In this document: piece after piece, positions 41,620-50,572 of the stretch
How the letters are laid out: the number at the start of each line of letters is the position of its first letter
Numbering within the stretch: the stretch's first letter is position 1
Origin: RUG11247 sp045649485
Lineage (GTDB): Bacteria; Bacillota; Clostridia; Christensenellales; Aristaeellaceae
NCBI GenBank assembly: GCA_045649485.1
Contig: JAZRPZ010000073.1
Span: 1 to 64,000 of the forward strand
Reading direction: 5' to 3'
DNA: 64,000 nucleotides
The notes under the pieces: generated by a model
Database searches by the model: none
Told to the model about the DNA's origin: nothing
What the model saw: the letters and a program-made list of their open reading frames with translations, nothing else
Made by a program: the position numbers and the translations under genes

Positions 41620-44034
41620 TTATACCTTTCGCAGACCTACAACCGTATCGTCCATGACTACTACAGCATATGCCTGTCCGCGTCCGGAACGATTCTCAAT
41701 CTGAAGCATATCGGTACCGAATTTGGACGCAGTACCGCTCTTCTGTACGATTTCAAAATCATAAGGATCGGTTACTATGAGAGCGCCGGTAACAGTCTTT
41801 CCGTTTCCGCCGTTCTTAAGGAAATTAAATGCCTTAAGTCCCTTGCCGCCGCGGGCCTGCCTGTCAAAATCGATCAGCAGACAGCGCTTGAGATAGCCCA
41901 TATCACTTGCCATTATTATCTCGCCTTCGCTGTTATGCGTAAAGCAGAACGCAACCTTATCGCCTGCAGACAGCGTCATACCCTTGACGCCTGCAGCAGT
42001 ACGGCCGATCTGAGATATCTCTTCGACAGCAAAATGTATTGCCATACCCTGTTCGGATACGAGCAGTACGCTTTCGAATCCCTGAGGATCGGTAACTGCG
42101 ATAAGCTTATCATCACCCTTGAGACCAATACAGGCAAAGCGTCCCTTTCTCACATTAAGTTCGCTCTTAAGAGTACGTTTTACCAAGCCATTGGCGGTTG
42201 CATACAGCAATTCTCCGCTGTAATCACCGGGGTGGATAACGGTAATAAGCTTTTCGTTTTTCTCAAGACCGGCAAGAAGTCCTCCCAATGCGAGACCACG
42301 GTCACGGGGTCTGCATTCGGGAATCTGCGATACCGCAACAGGGTAACAGTTGCCCAGGTCGGTAATAAACAGCAGTTTCTCGTCAGTAAGGCAGGGGAGA
42401 ATACGTTCGGGAGCATCCTGCATTTCCGCCTTTTCAAATGTCTTGGGAGGCATACGCTTCACAAAACCGGCGCGGGTGCAGAACACTACAGCTTCATCCG
42501 CAACGGGCTTTTCCTGCTCGATAACGATCTCTTCGAAAGAATCAACCAGTTCCGTACGGCGTGCGTCCGCAAACCTTTCGCGGATCTCACTCAATTCGCT
42601 CTTAATAACGTTCATGAGCTTCTTTTCGCTGGCAAGTATTGCCTTAAGCCCCGCAATAAGCTTCTGCAGATCGGCATATTCCTTGCGCAGAGTAATTATC
42701 TCGAGATTGGTAAGCCTCTGCAGACGCATATCGAGAATTGCCTGCGCCTGTATCTCGGTAAGCGCAAACCTCTCCATCAGTTTGGCGCGTGCTTCCTTGG
42801 GATTCTTACTGCCTCGGATAAGGGCAATTACTTCATCGAGATTATCTACCGCAACAATGAGTCCTTCGAGAACATGGGCTCTGGCTTCTGCCTGCTGCAA
42901 TTCGTAGCGCGTACGACGCGTCACGACATTCTTCTGATGATTAATGAAATGCCCCAGTATCGCCTTAATGCCCATCTGTACAGGCTTGCCTTCAGCAATA
43001 GCAACCATATTCACGCCGAAGGTAGTCTGCAGATCGGTGTATTTATAAAGAGCATTCAGGAGTTTGTCGGTATCGACATCCTTCTTGACTTCAATAACCG
43101 CCCGCATGCCCATTCGGTCAGATTCATCGCGGATATCATATATTCCGGAGAACAGACCCTTTTTCTCTTCACTTACATGAAGGATCTTTTCCAGCATGGA
43201 AGCCTTGTTTACCTGATAAGGTATCTCGGTTATTACAATAAGCTTTCTTCCGGAAGTGCTGTCCTCAATATGCAGCTTAGCACGTACCTGCAGCTTACCG
43301 CGGCCCGTCTCATATGCGCTAATAAGCTCTTCATCGGCTGCAAGAATGCCGCCTGTGGGGAAATCGGGCGCTTTCAGATGCTCCATCAGTTCAAGAGTCG
43401 AGATGGAAGGCTTATCTATCTGAGCAATGGCGGCATCGATTGTTTCCCCCAGATTATGAGGCGGAATGCTTGTAGCAAGACCTACCGCAATACCGTTTGC
43501 ACCGTTTACCAGCAAATTGGGGAAATGACCGGGCAGGAGATCAGGCTCCTTCTGAGTGTCGTCGAAGTTCAGACGGAAGCTTACGGTGTCTTTATCAAGA
43601 TCTTTCAGCAAAAGGGATGCCAGTTCAGTCATCCTTGCTTCGGTATATCGCATCGCCGCAGGGCTGTCACCGTCTATGGAGCCGAAGTTGCCGTGACCGT
43701 CTACAAGAGGCGCACGCATTACGAAAGGCTGTGCCATACGCGCAAGCGCATCATAAACGGAAGAATCACCATGGGGATGGAATTTACCGAGGCAGTCTCC
43801 GACGATACGTGCACACTTTCTGTGGGGCTTATCGGCAGTATTGCCCAGTTCATGCATGGTGTAAAGTATGCGGCGCTGAACCGGTTTGAGACCGTCCTCT
43901 ACCCGGGGCAGGGCGCGCTCCATTATGACATGCTCAGAGTAGGGGATCATCGAATCATGGAGCACATCCTCCATGTTTCTGATAATTATCTCCTCGCTGA
44001 ATACTATTCTGTCGTCATTCTTTTTCCTTGCCAT
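41620..44034 (-). CDS. parC: Type IIA topoisomerase subunit A (ParC/second GyrA type)
   Basis: 804 residues. Breakage-reunion domain with catalytic Tyr130 (AAMRYTEARM), the quinolone region GKFHPHGDSSVYDALAR with wild-type-like Ser91 and Asp95, and the tower/coiled-coil region. A six-bladed C-terminal domain follows; a GyrA-box-like QARGGKG occurs only near residue 728, not at the usual early blade, which argues for a ParC-like or lineage-specific enzyme. It starts 4 bp after the parE stop with AGGAG. gyrA versus parC cannot be settled without the second pair. Confidence 0.85.
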   Translation of the reverse strand: MARKKNDDRIVFSEEIIIRNMEDVLHDSMIPYSEHVIMERALPRVEDGLKPVQRRILYTMHELGNTADKPHRKCARIVGDCLGKFHPHGDSSVYDALARMAQPFVMRAPLVDGHGNFGSIDGDSPAAMRYTEARMTELASLLLKDLDKDTVSFRLNFDDTQKEPDLLPGHFPNLLVNGANGIAVGLATSIPPHNLGETIDAAIAQIDKPSISTLELMEHLKAPDFPTGGILAADEELISAYETGRGKLQVRAKLHIEDSTSGRKLIVITEIPYQVNKASMLEKILHVSEEKKGLFSGIYDIRDESDRMGMRAVIEVKKDVDTDKLLNALYKYTDLQTTFGVNMVAIAEGKPVQMGIKAILGHFINHQKNVVTRRTRYELQQAEARAHVLEGLIVAVDNLDEVIALIRGSKNPKEARAKLMERFALTEIQAQAILDMRLQRLTNLEIITLRKEYADLQKLIAGLKAILASEKKLMNVIKSELSEIRERFADARRTELVDSFEEIVIEQEKPVADEAVVFCTRAGFVKRMPPKTFEKAEMQDAPERILPCLTDEKLLFITDLGNCYPVAVSQIPECRPRDRGLALGGLLAGLEKNEKLITVIHPGDYSGELLYATANGLVKRTLKSELNVRKGRFACIGLKGDDKLIAVTDPQGFESVLLVSEQGMAIHFAVEEISQIGRTAAGVKGMTLSAGDKVAFCFTHNSEGEIIMASDMGYLKRCLLIDFDRQARGGKGLKAFNFLKNGGNGKTVTGALIVTDPYDFEIVQKSGTASKFGTDMLQIENRSGRGQAYAVVVMDDTVVGLRKV

Positions 44035-44038
44035 GTCA

Positions 44039-46000
44039 TTACTCCTGTCCGTTTACGGGCACGAAATTGTCTTCTTTGTTGAAATTGGCATATTCGCTGA
44101 TATACTCGCGACGGGGTTCGACCTTGTCACCCATGAGTATGGTAATGCGTCTGTCCGCCTCACTGAAATCTTCTATATCTACCTTCATCATGCGGCGGCC
44201 GTCGGGATTCATGGTAGTCTCCCAGAGCTGTTCGGGATTCATTTCACCAAGACCCTTATAGCGCTGCAAAGTATAGCCGCGTCCCACCTTCTTGATGGCT
44301 GCGGGCAGATCATTATCGCTGTAGCAATAGATCACATTGGATCCCTTCTGCACCTTGTAAAGGGGAGGCATTCCGATGTATACGTGACCTTCGGTAATGA
44401 GCTCCTTCATGTAGCGGAAGAAGAAGGTCAGCAGTATGGCACGGATGTGAGCACCGTCCTGGTCAGCATCGGAAAGGATAATGACCCTGTTGTACTTGAG
44501 GTTTCTGATATTGAAATCCTCACCGATACCGGTGCCCAGCGCAGTGATGATGGAACGGAATTCTTCGTTTGCCAGCACCTGGTCAAGGCGCTTCTTTTCC
44601 GCATTGAGGGGCTTGCCGCGCAGGGGGAGTATTGCCTGGAAACGGCGGTCACGTCCCTGCTTTGCACTGCCGCCTGCAGAATCACCCTCAACGATAAACA
44701 ATTCATTCTCGGCAGGATTGCGTCCGGTGCAGCTTGAAAGTTTGCCGACAAGCGGAGCCGCTTCAAGCTGGTTCTTCTGCCTTGCAACATCACGGGCCTT
44801 TCGGGCTGCTTCGCGAACCTTAGCAGCTTTTACAGCCTTCTCAACGATACGTGCAGCGGTCTCCTGATGTTTCAGGTCATCAAGGAAAATACTCAGCTGC
44901 TCGGTACATACGGCTTCGAAGATGGGGCGTACTTCGGTATTTCCAAGCTTGCCCTTGGTCTGTCCTTCAAACTGAGGCTGACGTACACCTGCGTATACAA
45001 CAGCGGTAAGGCCTTCGCGGAAGTCGTCGCCGGAAAGGTTGTTGTCCTTATCCTTAAGTATGCCTACGCGGCGTGCGTAATCATTGAACGCCTTGGTTAT
45101 AGCAGTCTTGAAACCGGTCTCATGAGTTCCGCCTTCTCCGGTAGGAACATTGTTTACGAAGGAGAACACATTTTCTGTATAGGAATCCGTATACTGCATG
45201 GCGACACGAACAAGGGTATCATCCTTACGGGCTTCGAAAACGATAGGCTCGGTAATGGGATTCTTATCCTTATTGAGATACTTCACGAAGTCTGTCAGAC
45301 CGCCGGCATACAGATACTCAACTCTGCGCTTCTCCTTGTCCTTGACGCGTTCGTCGATAAAGACGAACTTTACACCTGCATTGAGATAAGCAAGCTCGCG
45401 CAGGCGTCGGCGCACCTGATCGCCCTGGAAATTCACATCCTCAAACACGCGGGCATCGGGCTTGAAACATACGTTGGTGCCGCGCTTGGAGGTGCTGCCC
45501 AATCTCTCAAGAGGAGCAAGGGGACGACCGGAAATGATCTTGCCGGTCTTTTTATCCTCTACAGACTCATACTTCTGCTGATAATGAGAGTAATTCTGAT
45601 ATACATCAACGACCATCCATTCGGAAAGCGCATTAACGACCGACGCGCCTACACCGTGGAGACCGCCGGAATACTGATAATTGTTATTATCGAATTTGCC
45701 GCCCGCATGCAGCTGAGTGTAAACCACTTCAACAGCGGATATTCCCAGCTGAGGGTGAATATCCGTAGGTACACCGCGTCCGTTATCGAAGACTTCGCAG
45801 GAACCGTCCTTGTTCAGAGTAACAGTTATCTCATTGGCAAAACCATTGCTGGCTTCGTCTATTGCATTGTCAACGATCTCCCATATAAGGTGATGCAGGC
45901 CTCGCGGACCGGTAGAACCGATGTACATACCGGGGCGCATGCGTACGGCGTCCAATCCTTCAAGGATCTTTATATCATTAGCTGTATAGGTCTTAGCCAT
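44039..46000 (-). CDS. parE: Type IIA topoisomerase subunit B (ParE/second GyrB type)
   Basis: 653 residues. GHKL ATPase: LEGLDAVRMRPGMYIGSTG, EIVDNAIDEA, NGRGVPTDIH, GGLHGVGASVVNALS. Transducer domain, then TOPRIM: LFIVEGDSAGGSAKQGRDR, PLRGKPLN, ILSDADQDGAHI. The C-terminus has YKGLGEMNPEQLWETTM and ends EYANF. GGAGG lies 5 nt before the ATG. Pairs with the downstream A subunit. Not next to dnaA/recF, which favours the decatenase ParE over GyrB. Confidence 0.87.
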   Translation of the reverse strand: MAKTYTANDIKILEGLDAVRMRPGMYIGSTGPRGLHHLIWEIVDNAIDEASNGFANEITVTLNKDGSCEVFDNGRGVPTDIHPQLGISAVEVVYTQLHAGGKFDNNNYQYSGGLHGVGASVVNALSEWMVVDVYQNYSHYQQKYESVEDKKTGKIISGRPLAPLERLGSTSKRGTNVCFKPDARVFEDVNFQGDQVRRRLRELAYLNAGVKFVFIDERVKDKEKRRVEYLYAGGLTDFVKYLNKDKNPITEPIVFEARKDDTLVRVAMQYTDSYTENVFSFVNNVPTGEGGTHETGFKTAITKAFNDYARRVGILKDKDNNLSGDDFREGLTAVVYAGVRQPQFEGQTKGKLGNTEVRPIFEAVCTEQLSIFLDDLKHQETAARIVEKAVKAAKVREAARKARDVARQKNQLEAAPLVGKLSSCTGRNPAENELFIVEGDSAGGSAKQGRDRRFQAILPLRGKPLNAEKKRLDQVLANEEFRSIITALGTGIGEDFNIRNLKYNRVIILSDADQDGAHIRAILLTFFFRYMKELITEGHVYIGMPPLYKVQKGSNVIYCYSDNDLPAAIKKVGRGYTLQRYKGLGEMNPEQLWETTMNPDGRRMMKVDIEDFSEADRRITILMGDKVEPRREYISEYANFNKEDNFVPVNGQE

Positions 46001-46046
46001 TTGTTCCTCCGGGCAATAAAATACTCATTGTATTATATCCTATTTA

Positions 46047-46058
46047 TGTAAATTTACA
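46047..46058. promoter_or_regulatory. 12-bp palindrome in the parE/pentapeptide-repeat divergent region
   Basis: TGTAAATTTACA is a perfect palindrome. It overlaps the likely -35 position of a minus-strand promoter whose -10 TATAAT is at 46032-46037. A candidate shared operator. Confidence 0.4.
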
Positions 46059-46095
46059 AAGTTGTGGTAATATGCTGTCGGAAGGGGGCTTAAAA

Positions 46096-46698
46096 ATGGC
46101 AGATATTATTGACTCCGCATATGCAGCTATCGAAGAAGGCGATGACGTATGGAATGCGGAATTCACAGGAGATACACTCGAAGGAATCGACACAGGAAGT
46201 CTCGGTTTCGCAAAATGTTCATTCAAAAACGTGACCTTCGGCAAAAATAACATAAGACATCTTTCTTTTGCTGACTGCACCTTCAGAAACTGTGATCTAT
46301 CAGGACTCAAAATATCCTCAGGCTCCATCCACCGCAGCAAATTCATAGACTGCCGAGGTACCGGCGCCATTATCGATGAATCCGTCATCATGAACGTTTC
46401 GTTCGAAAACTGTCTGCTGGATTACCTCACCATATCGGCATGCAAGATATCGAATCTCAAATTCAAGGCGTGCCGTCTAACGCGTATGATGCTGCACACA
46501 TCCAGACCCAAGACATTGAAATTTGAAAATTGCGATCTTACTCAGGCTGAATTTGTACAGACGGCGCTCGCCGGTATCGATTTAAGCACAAACGACATAA
46601 GCGGTATACGCGTACCCGTAGAAGCTCTCAGAGGTGCAAAAATATCGGTACTGCAGTCTGCTCAGATATGCGCACTGCTCGGCGTGGAGATAGTCTGA
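46096..46698 (+). CDS. Pentapeptide-repeat-like protein, divergent from parE
   Basis: 200 residues. Repeats of the A(D/N)LXX type, here with many Phe and Cys (FAKCSFKNVTF, FADCTFRNCDLSGLKI, FENCLLDYLTIS, FKACRLTRMML, FENCDLTQAEFVQ), predict a right-handed quadrilateral beta-helix for most of its length. MfpA/Qnr members of this fold mimic DNA and bind gyrase or topoisomerase IV. ATG 46096 is preceded by GGAAGGGGG. Its position, divergent from parE-parC, is suggestive, but many such proteins have other or unknown roles. Confidence 0.78.
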   Translation: MADIIDSAYAAIEEGDDVWNAEFTGDTLEGIDTGSLGFAKCSFKNVTFGKNNIRHLSFADCTFRNCDLSGLKISSGSIHRSKFIDCRGTGAIIDESVIMNVSFENCLLDYLTISACKISNLKFKACRLTRMMLHTSRPKTLKFENCDLTQAEFVQTALAGIDLSTNDISGIRVPVEALRGAKISVLQSAQICALLGVEIV

Positions 46699-46728
46699 TC
46701 ATATAAAAGCCGCATAATCAGCCCGTAT

Positions 46729-46757
46729 TTGCATAATCATTCTCATTATGGTATAAT
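46729..46757 (+). promoter_or_regulatory. Promoter of the MazG-like/GuaA-like genes
   Basis: TTGCAT at 46729-46734, a 17-bp spacer, TATAAT at 46752-46757. Confidence 0.6.
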
Positions 46758-46784
46758 ATTGAATATAATAGAATTGGTGTGCTT

Positions 46785-47417
46785 ATGAGAGATATTGATA
46801 CAACCATCGAAAAACTGAAAGACGAAGTCATCAGCATGTGCCGCCGCAAAGGCTGGGGCATAAACGGCATTCAGAATCCGCAGCATGTTTCTATGGCAAT
46901 GATCGTTGAAACTATGGAGCTGCTGGAGCATTTTGCATCGCTGGCACCATCAGACGAAGCCGGACTGCTAAACGGTGATATGCCTGAAAAGTGCATTGAT
47001 ATCGCCGAGGAAATGTCAGATGTGCTGATGTATTCCCTGCAGCTTATGTATACGCTGAATGTGGATGTATCAAAAGAACTGCATGACGGTTTCTCAGACA
47101 GTCGCACCACATTATCAGAATTGCTTGTCTGCGCAGGAAAAGCCGATTGCGGCCTCGCAGCGCAGGCAATGCAGATCGCCGTCAAGTCAAGGTTTGTGCT
47201 CGAAACATTCCAATGGCTCAACGATGCCGATGTACTCATGCTTATCGAAGGCAAAAAATCCTCGGTAAACAAAGAAGCCGGCATCGCTTTCGCAGGAATG
47301 TTCAAGGAGATACTGATCCTTGCACATATGCTCAGAATAGACATTTCCGCATCTATTGCCAGAAAAATTGCGATAGTCGATAAACGAGTTTATCCCGACG
47401 ACGATCCTGTCAGGTAA
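46785..47417 (+). CDS. MazG-like nucleotide pyrophosphohydrolase family protein
   Basis: 210 residues. The N-terminal half fits the all-alpha NTP pyrophosphohydrolase fold: VETMELLEHF gives the ExxE metal pair and IAEEMSDVLMYSLQLMYTLNVDVS gives the ExxxD pair. The C-terminal half looks like a second, degenerate copy (EAGIAFAGMFKEILILAHMLRIDIS) ending in KRVYPDDD. These enzymes hydrolyse (d)NTPs to NMP and PPi; substrates are unknown. ATG 46785 has only a weak GGTG site. The GuaA-like gene follows 16 bp later. Confidence 0.75.
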   Translation: MRDIDTTIEKLKDEVISMCRRKGWGINGIQNPQHVSMAMIVETMELLEHFASLAPSDEAGLLNGDMPEKCIDIAEEMSDVLMYSLQLMYTLNVDVSKELHDGFSDSRTTLSELLVCAGKADCGLAAQAMQIAVKSRFVLETFQWLNDADVLMLIEGKKSSVNKEAGIAFAGMFKEILILAHMLRIDISASIARKIAIVDKRVYPDDDPVR

Positions 47418-47433
47418 ACGGGAGGTATGATTT

Positions 47434-48918
47434 ATGAAAGGTGATATGATTCTTGTAGTTGATTTGGGCGGTTATCAGGCGCGCTCAATTGCCCGCATGC
47501 TTCGCGGTGCGAGTATCTATTGCGAGATATCACGTCCCGGAAGAGCGCTTCAGCATCTCGAAAATTGCCGCGGTATAATCATCGCAGGCGAAGGCGGCGG
47601 CCAGTTTGACCAGCGTCTCATCGACGCAGGTCTGCCTGTTATGGGTCTTGGAAAGGCTTCCCGTCTGCTGTGCGAACTGCTTGGCGGTCAGTCTATCAGT
47701 ACCGAAATAGAAGAGCGCACTTCACTTATATCTTTCGAACCTTCTCCGCTCTTTGACGGCATAATGGAATCCGAGAGATACTTTGACAGGGTGGATATGC
47801 TTGAACTGCCTGTCGATTGCCAGCCTATCGCATATCTTTCCGGAGGCATCGTGCCTGCTTTTGCCGACGATATACGAAGAATATACGGTCTGCAGTTCTA
47901 TGCAGAAACTCACGACCCCGACGGAATGCGCATTCTTGCTAATTTCGCAACCGGCATCTGCGGCTGCGAAGCATGGTGGTCGCTTGAAACCTTTGCCGAA
48001 GAAACCATAGAAGAACTTCGTGCCCAGATAGGGGACAAGACCGCTCTGCTTTCCATTTCCGGCGGCGTTGATTCTACGGTATGTGCTGCTCTCATGCATA
48101 AAGCCATAGGCAAAAACCTCAAGTGCATATACGTAAATACCGGACTTATGCGTCTGGGAGAACCTGAACTCGTAAAACAGAATTTCTCCGAACAGCTCGG
48201 ACTTGAACTGATTACAGTCGATGCATCCGAACGCTTCATGAACAAGCTTTCCGGTGTTACCGATGCTGATGAAAAGCGCTCTATCGTACGCGAGGAAATG
48301 CTGAATGTAGTTTCCGATGAAGCGGCAAAGCTGGGAAAAGTTGATTTCCTTGTTCAGGGAACCATTTATCCCGATCTGCTCGAGAAGGAAAGTGCAGACA
48401 GCAGTGCCGCGAATGCACCCCGCACACTGATGAATCACATTGAATTCGACGTGCTTGTCGAGCCTCTGCGCCGCTTGTTCAAGGACGAAGTACGAATCCT
48501 TGGTGAAGTACTCGGCATGTCCCGTCAGCTTATAGGCCGTCAGCCGTTCCCTGAAGCCGGCCTTGCCGTTCGCTGCATTGGCGAGGTAACTCGCGAAAAG
48601 CTTAATATCCTCAGCCGCGCGGATGCAATATTCCGCATGGAGATAGCCGACGCAGGTCTCGACAAACGCATATGGCAGTATTTCGCCATATTGACCGGTG
48701 TAGAAACTCTCGGCATCAAAAAGAACTCCATCACCCGCGGCTATGCGGTTGCCTTACGCGCCGTACAGTCCAAGGACGCAATTTCCGCCAATTACTACAG
48801 ATTGCCTTACGATCTGCTCGAACGCGTAGTAGAACGTATAACCCATGAGATTCCCCAGATAAACCGTGTCGTATACGATCTTACGGGCAAGCCGCCCGCA
48901 CTGATCGAGTGGGAATAA
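47434..48918 (+). CDS. GuaA-like ATP pyrophosphatase with inactivated glutaminase domain
   Basis: 494 residues, collinear with GMP synthetase. In the N-terminal GATase domain the catalytic Cys is Gly73 (VMGLGKASR against VFGVCYGMQ) and the catalytic His is Tyr156 (QFYAET against QFHPEV); only Glu158 remains. The ATP-pyrophosphatase loop SISGGVDST (residues 207-215) is intact. The SHHNVGGLP loop, conserved in GuaA for XMP binding, is missing (a short NAPRTLMNHIEFD replaces it), and PFPGPGL is PFPEAGL. The C-terminus ends normally (KPPALIEWE). So it cannot use glutamine itself and may not make GMP. GGGAGG lies 8 nt before the ATG. Confidence 0.85.
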   Translation: MKGDMILVVDLGGYQARSIARMLRGASIYCEISRPGRALQHLENCRGIIIAGEGGGQFDQRLIDAGLPVMGLGKASRLLCELLGGQSISTEIEERTSLISFEPSPLFDGIMESERYFDRVDMLELPVDCQPIAYLSGGIVPAFADDIRRIYGLQFYAETHDPDGMRILANFATGICGCEAWWSLETFAEETIEELRAQIGDKTALLSISGGVDSTVCAALMHKAIGKNLKCIYVNTGLMRLGEPELVKQNFSEQLGLELITVDASERFMNKLSGVTDADEKRSIVREEMLNVVSDEAAKLGKVDFLVQGTIYPDLLEKESADSSAANAPRTLMNHIEFDVLVEPLRRLFKDEVRILGEVLGMSRQLIGRQPFPEAGLAVRCIGEVTREKLNILSRADAIFRMEIADAGLDKRIWQYFAILTGVETLGIKKNSITRGYAVALRAVQSKDAISANYYRLPYDLLERVVERITHEIPQINRVVYDLTGKPPALIEWE

Positions 48919-48940
48919 ACAAGGAAAAGAGGAACGCATC

Positions 48941-49669
48941 ATGAAGAATATCTTTACCGAAGGTCATCGTGGTTTTTGTGCTCTTTATCCCGAAAATACT
49001 CTTTTGTCTTTCAGAAAGGCAATCGAACTTGGCGTTGATGCTGTTGAATTCGATATTTGGCTCACCAGCGATAAGGTTCCTGTATTGATGCATGACGGAA
49101 ATGCACTGCGTACCTGCGGTGTTGACAAGCATCTGCGCGATATGACTTTGGCCGAAGCCAAGGAACTGGACGCTTGCTATTCCGCTAAATTCGGCGATGA
49201 ATTCAAAGGCAGGGAAGATGTAAAGGTTCCCACTCTCTATGAACTGCTTGATCTGGTGAAAGAACTGCGTCCCGACATGAAACTGGGTGTTGAGATCAAA
49301 GAATACACCGAGGAAAACGTAGATATCTCTGTAAAAGCCCTTAAGGAATACGGAATTTTCGACCGTTGCTGGTTCTATGCATTCAACGGCAGGATAATCC
49401 GCTATCTGAAAGAGAAATACAATGCCCGCACCATGGGATATCCCGATTTCCAGATGAAAGAGTTCGAAAATTACGATTTCTATGACGAGATCGGTCTTAA
49501 TATGGGCCTCGTAAATTCCGAACTTTGTGAGTTCTATGTAGCCAAGGGACTTCCCGTGCACATGTACTGCGCCGATAATACCGAAGATGTAAATCTCTGC
49601 ATCGAGCGCGGTGCCGATCTCATAACCGCCAACGATCCCCGTGACCTGCTGAAGGTACTGGGTAAGTAA
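48941..49669 (+). CDS. Glycerophosphodiester phosphodiesterase
   Basis: 242 residues, soluble GDPD barrel. EGHRGFCALYPENTLLSF (catalytic His-Arg; Glu of PENT), AVEFDIWLTSDKVPVLMHDG (Glu/Asp and second His), LGVEIKEY, and a C-terminal DLITANDPRDLLKVL typical of the bacterial GlpQ/UgpQ class. It is closer to the standard family than the GDPD at 19204. AAGAGGAA precedes the ATG. It follows the GuaA-like gene by 22 bp; no functional tie is evident. Confidence 0.92.
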   Translation: MKNIFTEGHRGFCALYPENTLLSFRKAIELGVDAVEFDIWLTSDKVPVLMHDGNALRTCGVDKHLRDMTLAEAKELDACYSAKFGDEFKGREDVKVPTLYELLDLVKELRPDMKLGVEIKEYTEENVDISVKALKEYGIFDRCWFYAFNGRIIRYLKEKYNARTMGYPDFQMKEFENYDFYDEIGLNMGLVNSELCEFYVAKGLPVHMYCADNTEDVNLCIERGADLITANDPRDLLKVLGK

Positions 49670-49700
49670 AAATCTATCTCTGTACGATTGGAGTATGGCA

Positions 49701-50507
49701 ATGTTCCTGAGAAATCCCCGGGAAGGACGAGACGGTCTTGAACCCGAAAACATAATCGAAGCTGTTGATCCACGCACAGGCAATGTAGTGGCCAGTTGTT
49801 CGGTTCATAATGAATTCCTTAAAAGTCTTTATCCCGATCGCCCTTTCCAGATCAGACTTGAATTTGGCGGAGCATCGTCCGATATAGACTCACTTCTCGG
49901 TGCCGCAATCGCCAGAGCAAGATCTCTCTGCGCGGCGCAGGAGGATCAGGCCCTTATATATGCCCCTTGCAGCATCGATGATTTGGATCTGTTCGATGTA
50001 CTTTTACAGTATGGATTCGGTGACAAAGACGGTCTCGACAGAATGTATGCCAATTTGCCGCTGAATGAGACTTCAGATAAGCCTCCTATGGGTACTGTAA
50101 TAATACATGACAAGCTCGAAGATCCGCAGGAGCAGCGCTATTTCCTTGACAGATATAACGAAATCTACGGAACAGCCCATGATGGAATCTGGCTCAATGA
50201 GCTGAAGAATCGTGAAGGTTTCAGACGTCTTATTTGCGTTGCGCCCACCGGAATGGTAGGCGAGATCGTAGTTTGGTTCGACGGTGAATGTGGAGTGATA
50301 GAATTTTTCAACACCGCACGTCGCTGGCGCAGAAAAGGTATTGCGGCATATATGCTTAATCTTGCATGCCAGTATATACATAACAGCGGATGTAAATCTG
50401 CCTGTGCCGATGTACGCGCAAGTATTCCTTATGCCTGCAAGGTACTCCGCAACTCCGGTTTTGATATAGTCGAACGCATCATTCACTATCCCACCATAGA
50501 GCTTTGA
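49701..50507 (+). CDS. GNAT acetyltransferase, possibly tandem domain
   Basis: 268 residues. The C-terminal GNAT domain has VGEIVVWFDGECGVIEFFNTARRWRRKGIAAYMLN (acetyl-CoA loop RRKGIAAYM near residue 220, replacing RxxGxG/A) and ASIPYACKVLRNSGF. The N-terminal ~130 residues look like a degenerate second GNAT fold. The start is chosen at ATG 49701, 7 nt after GGAG; an ATG two codons earlier is too close to that site. The acceptor substrate is unknown. Ends at a strong terminator. Confidence 0.78.
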   Translation: MFLRNPREGRDGLEPENIIEAVDPRTGNVVASCSVHNEFLKSLYPDRPFQIRLEFGGASSDIDSLLGAAIARARSLCAAQEDQALIYAPCSIDDLDLFDVLLQYGFGDKDGLDRMYANLPLNETSDKPPMGTVIIHDKLEDPQEQRYFLDRYNEIYGTAHDGIWLNELKNREGFRRLICVAPTGMVGEIVVWFDGECGVIEFFNTARRWRRKGIAAYMLNLACQYIHNSGCKSACADVRASIPYACKVLRNSGFDIVERIIHYPTIEL

Positions 50508-50520
50508 TATGAATACAGAG

Positions 50521-50558
50521 ATACTCCCTTGGAATAAGATTCCCGGGGAGTATTTTTT
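50521..50558 (+). terminator. Intrinsic terminator before dapA
   Basis: ATACTCCC (50521-50528) pairs with GGGAGTAT (50546-50553), with an inner GGAAT/ATTCC stem, followed by T6. The dapA ribosome site GGAGG lies just after the T-run, outside the hairpin. Confidence 0.88.
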
Positions 50559-50572
50559 ATGGAGGTGCATTC

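Noticed and set aside
41935..44082. Long open frame antisense to parC
   Set aside because: An antisense effect of codon bias; parC is complete and conserved.
44039..46095. Replication origin near the gyrB-like gene
   Set aside because: No dnaA, dnaN or recF nearby and no cluster of DnaA boxes; fits a second topoisomerase pair instead.
47434..47960. Frameshift or sequencing error as the cause of the altered GuaA glutaminase domain
   Set aside because: The frame is continuous and flanking residues align normally on both sides of Gly73 and Tyr156; the changes are substitutions, not shifts.
50521..50572. Candidate fourth ribosome-site hairpin before dapA
   Set aside because: The GGAGG of dapA lies after the T-run, outside the stem; it is an ordinary terminator.
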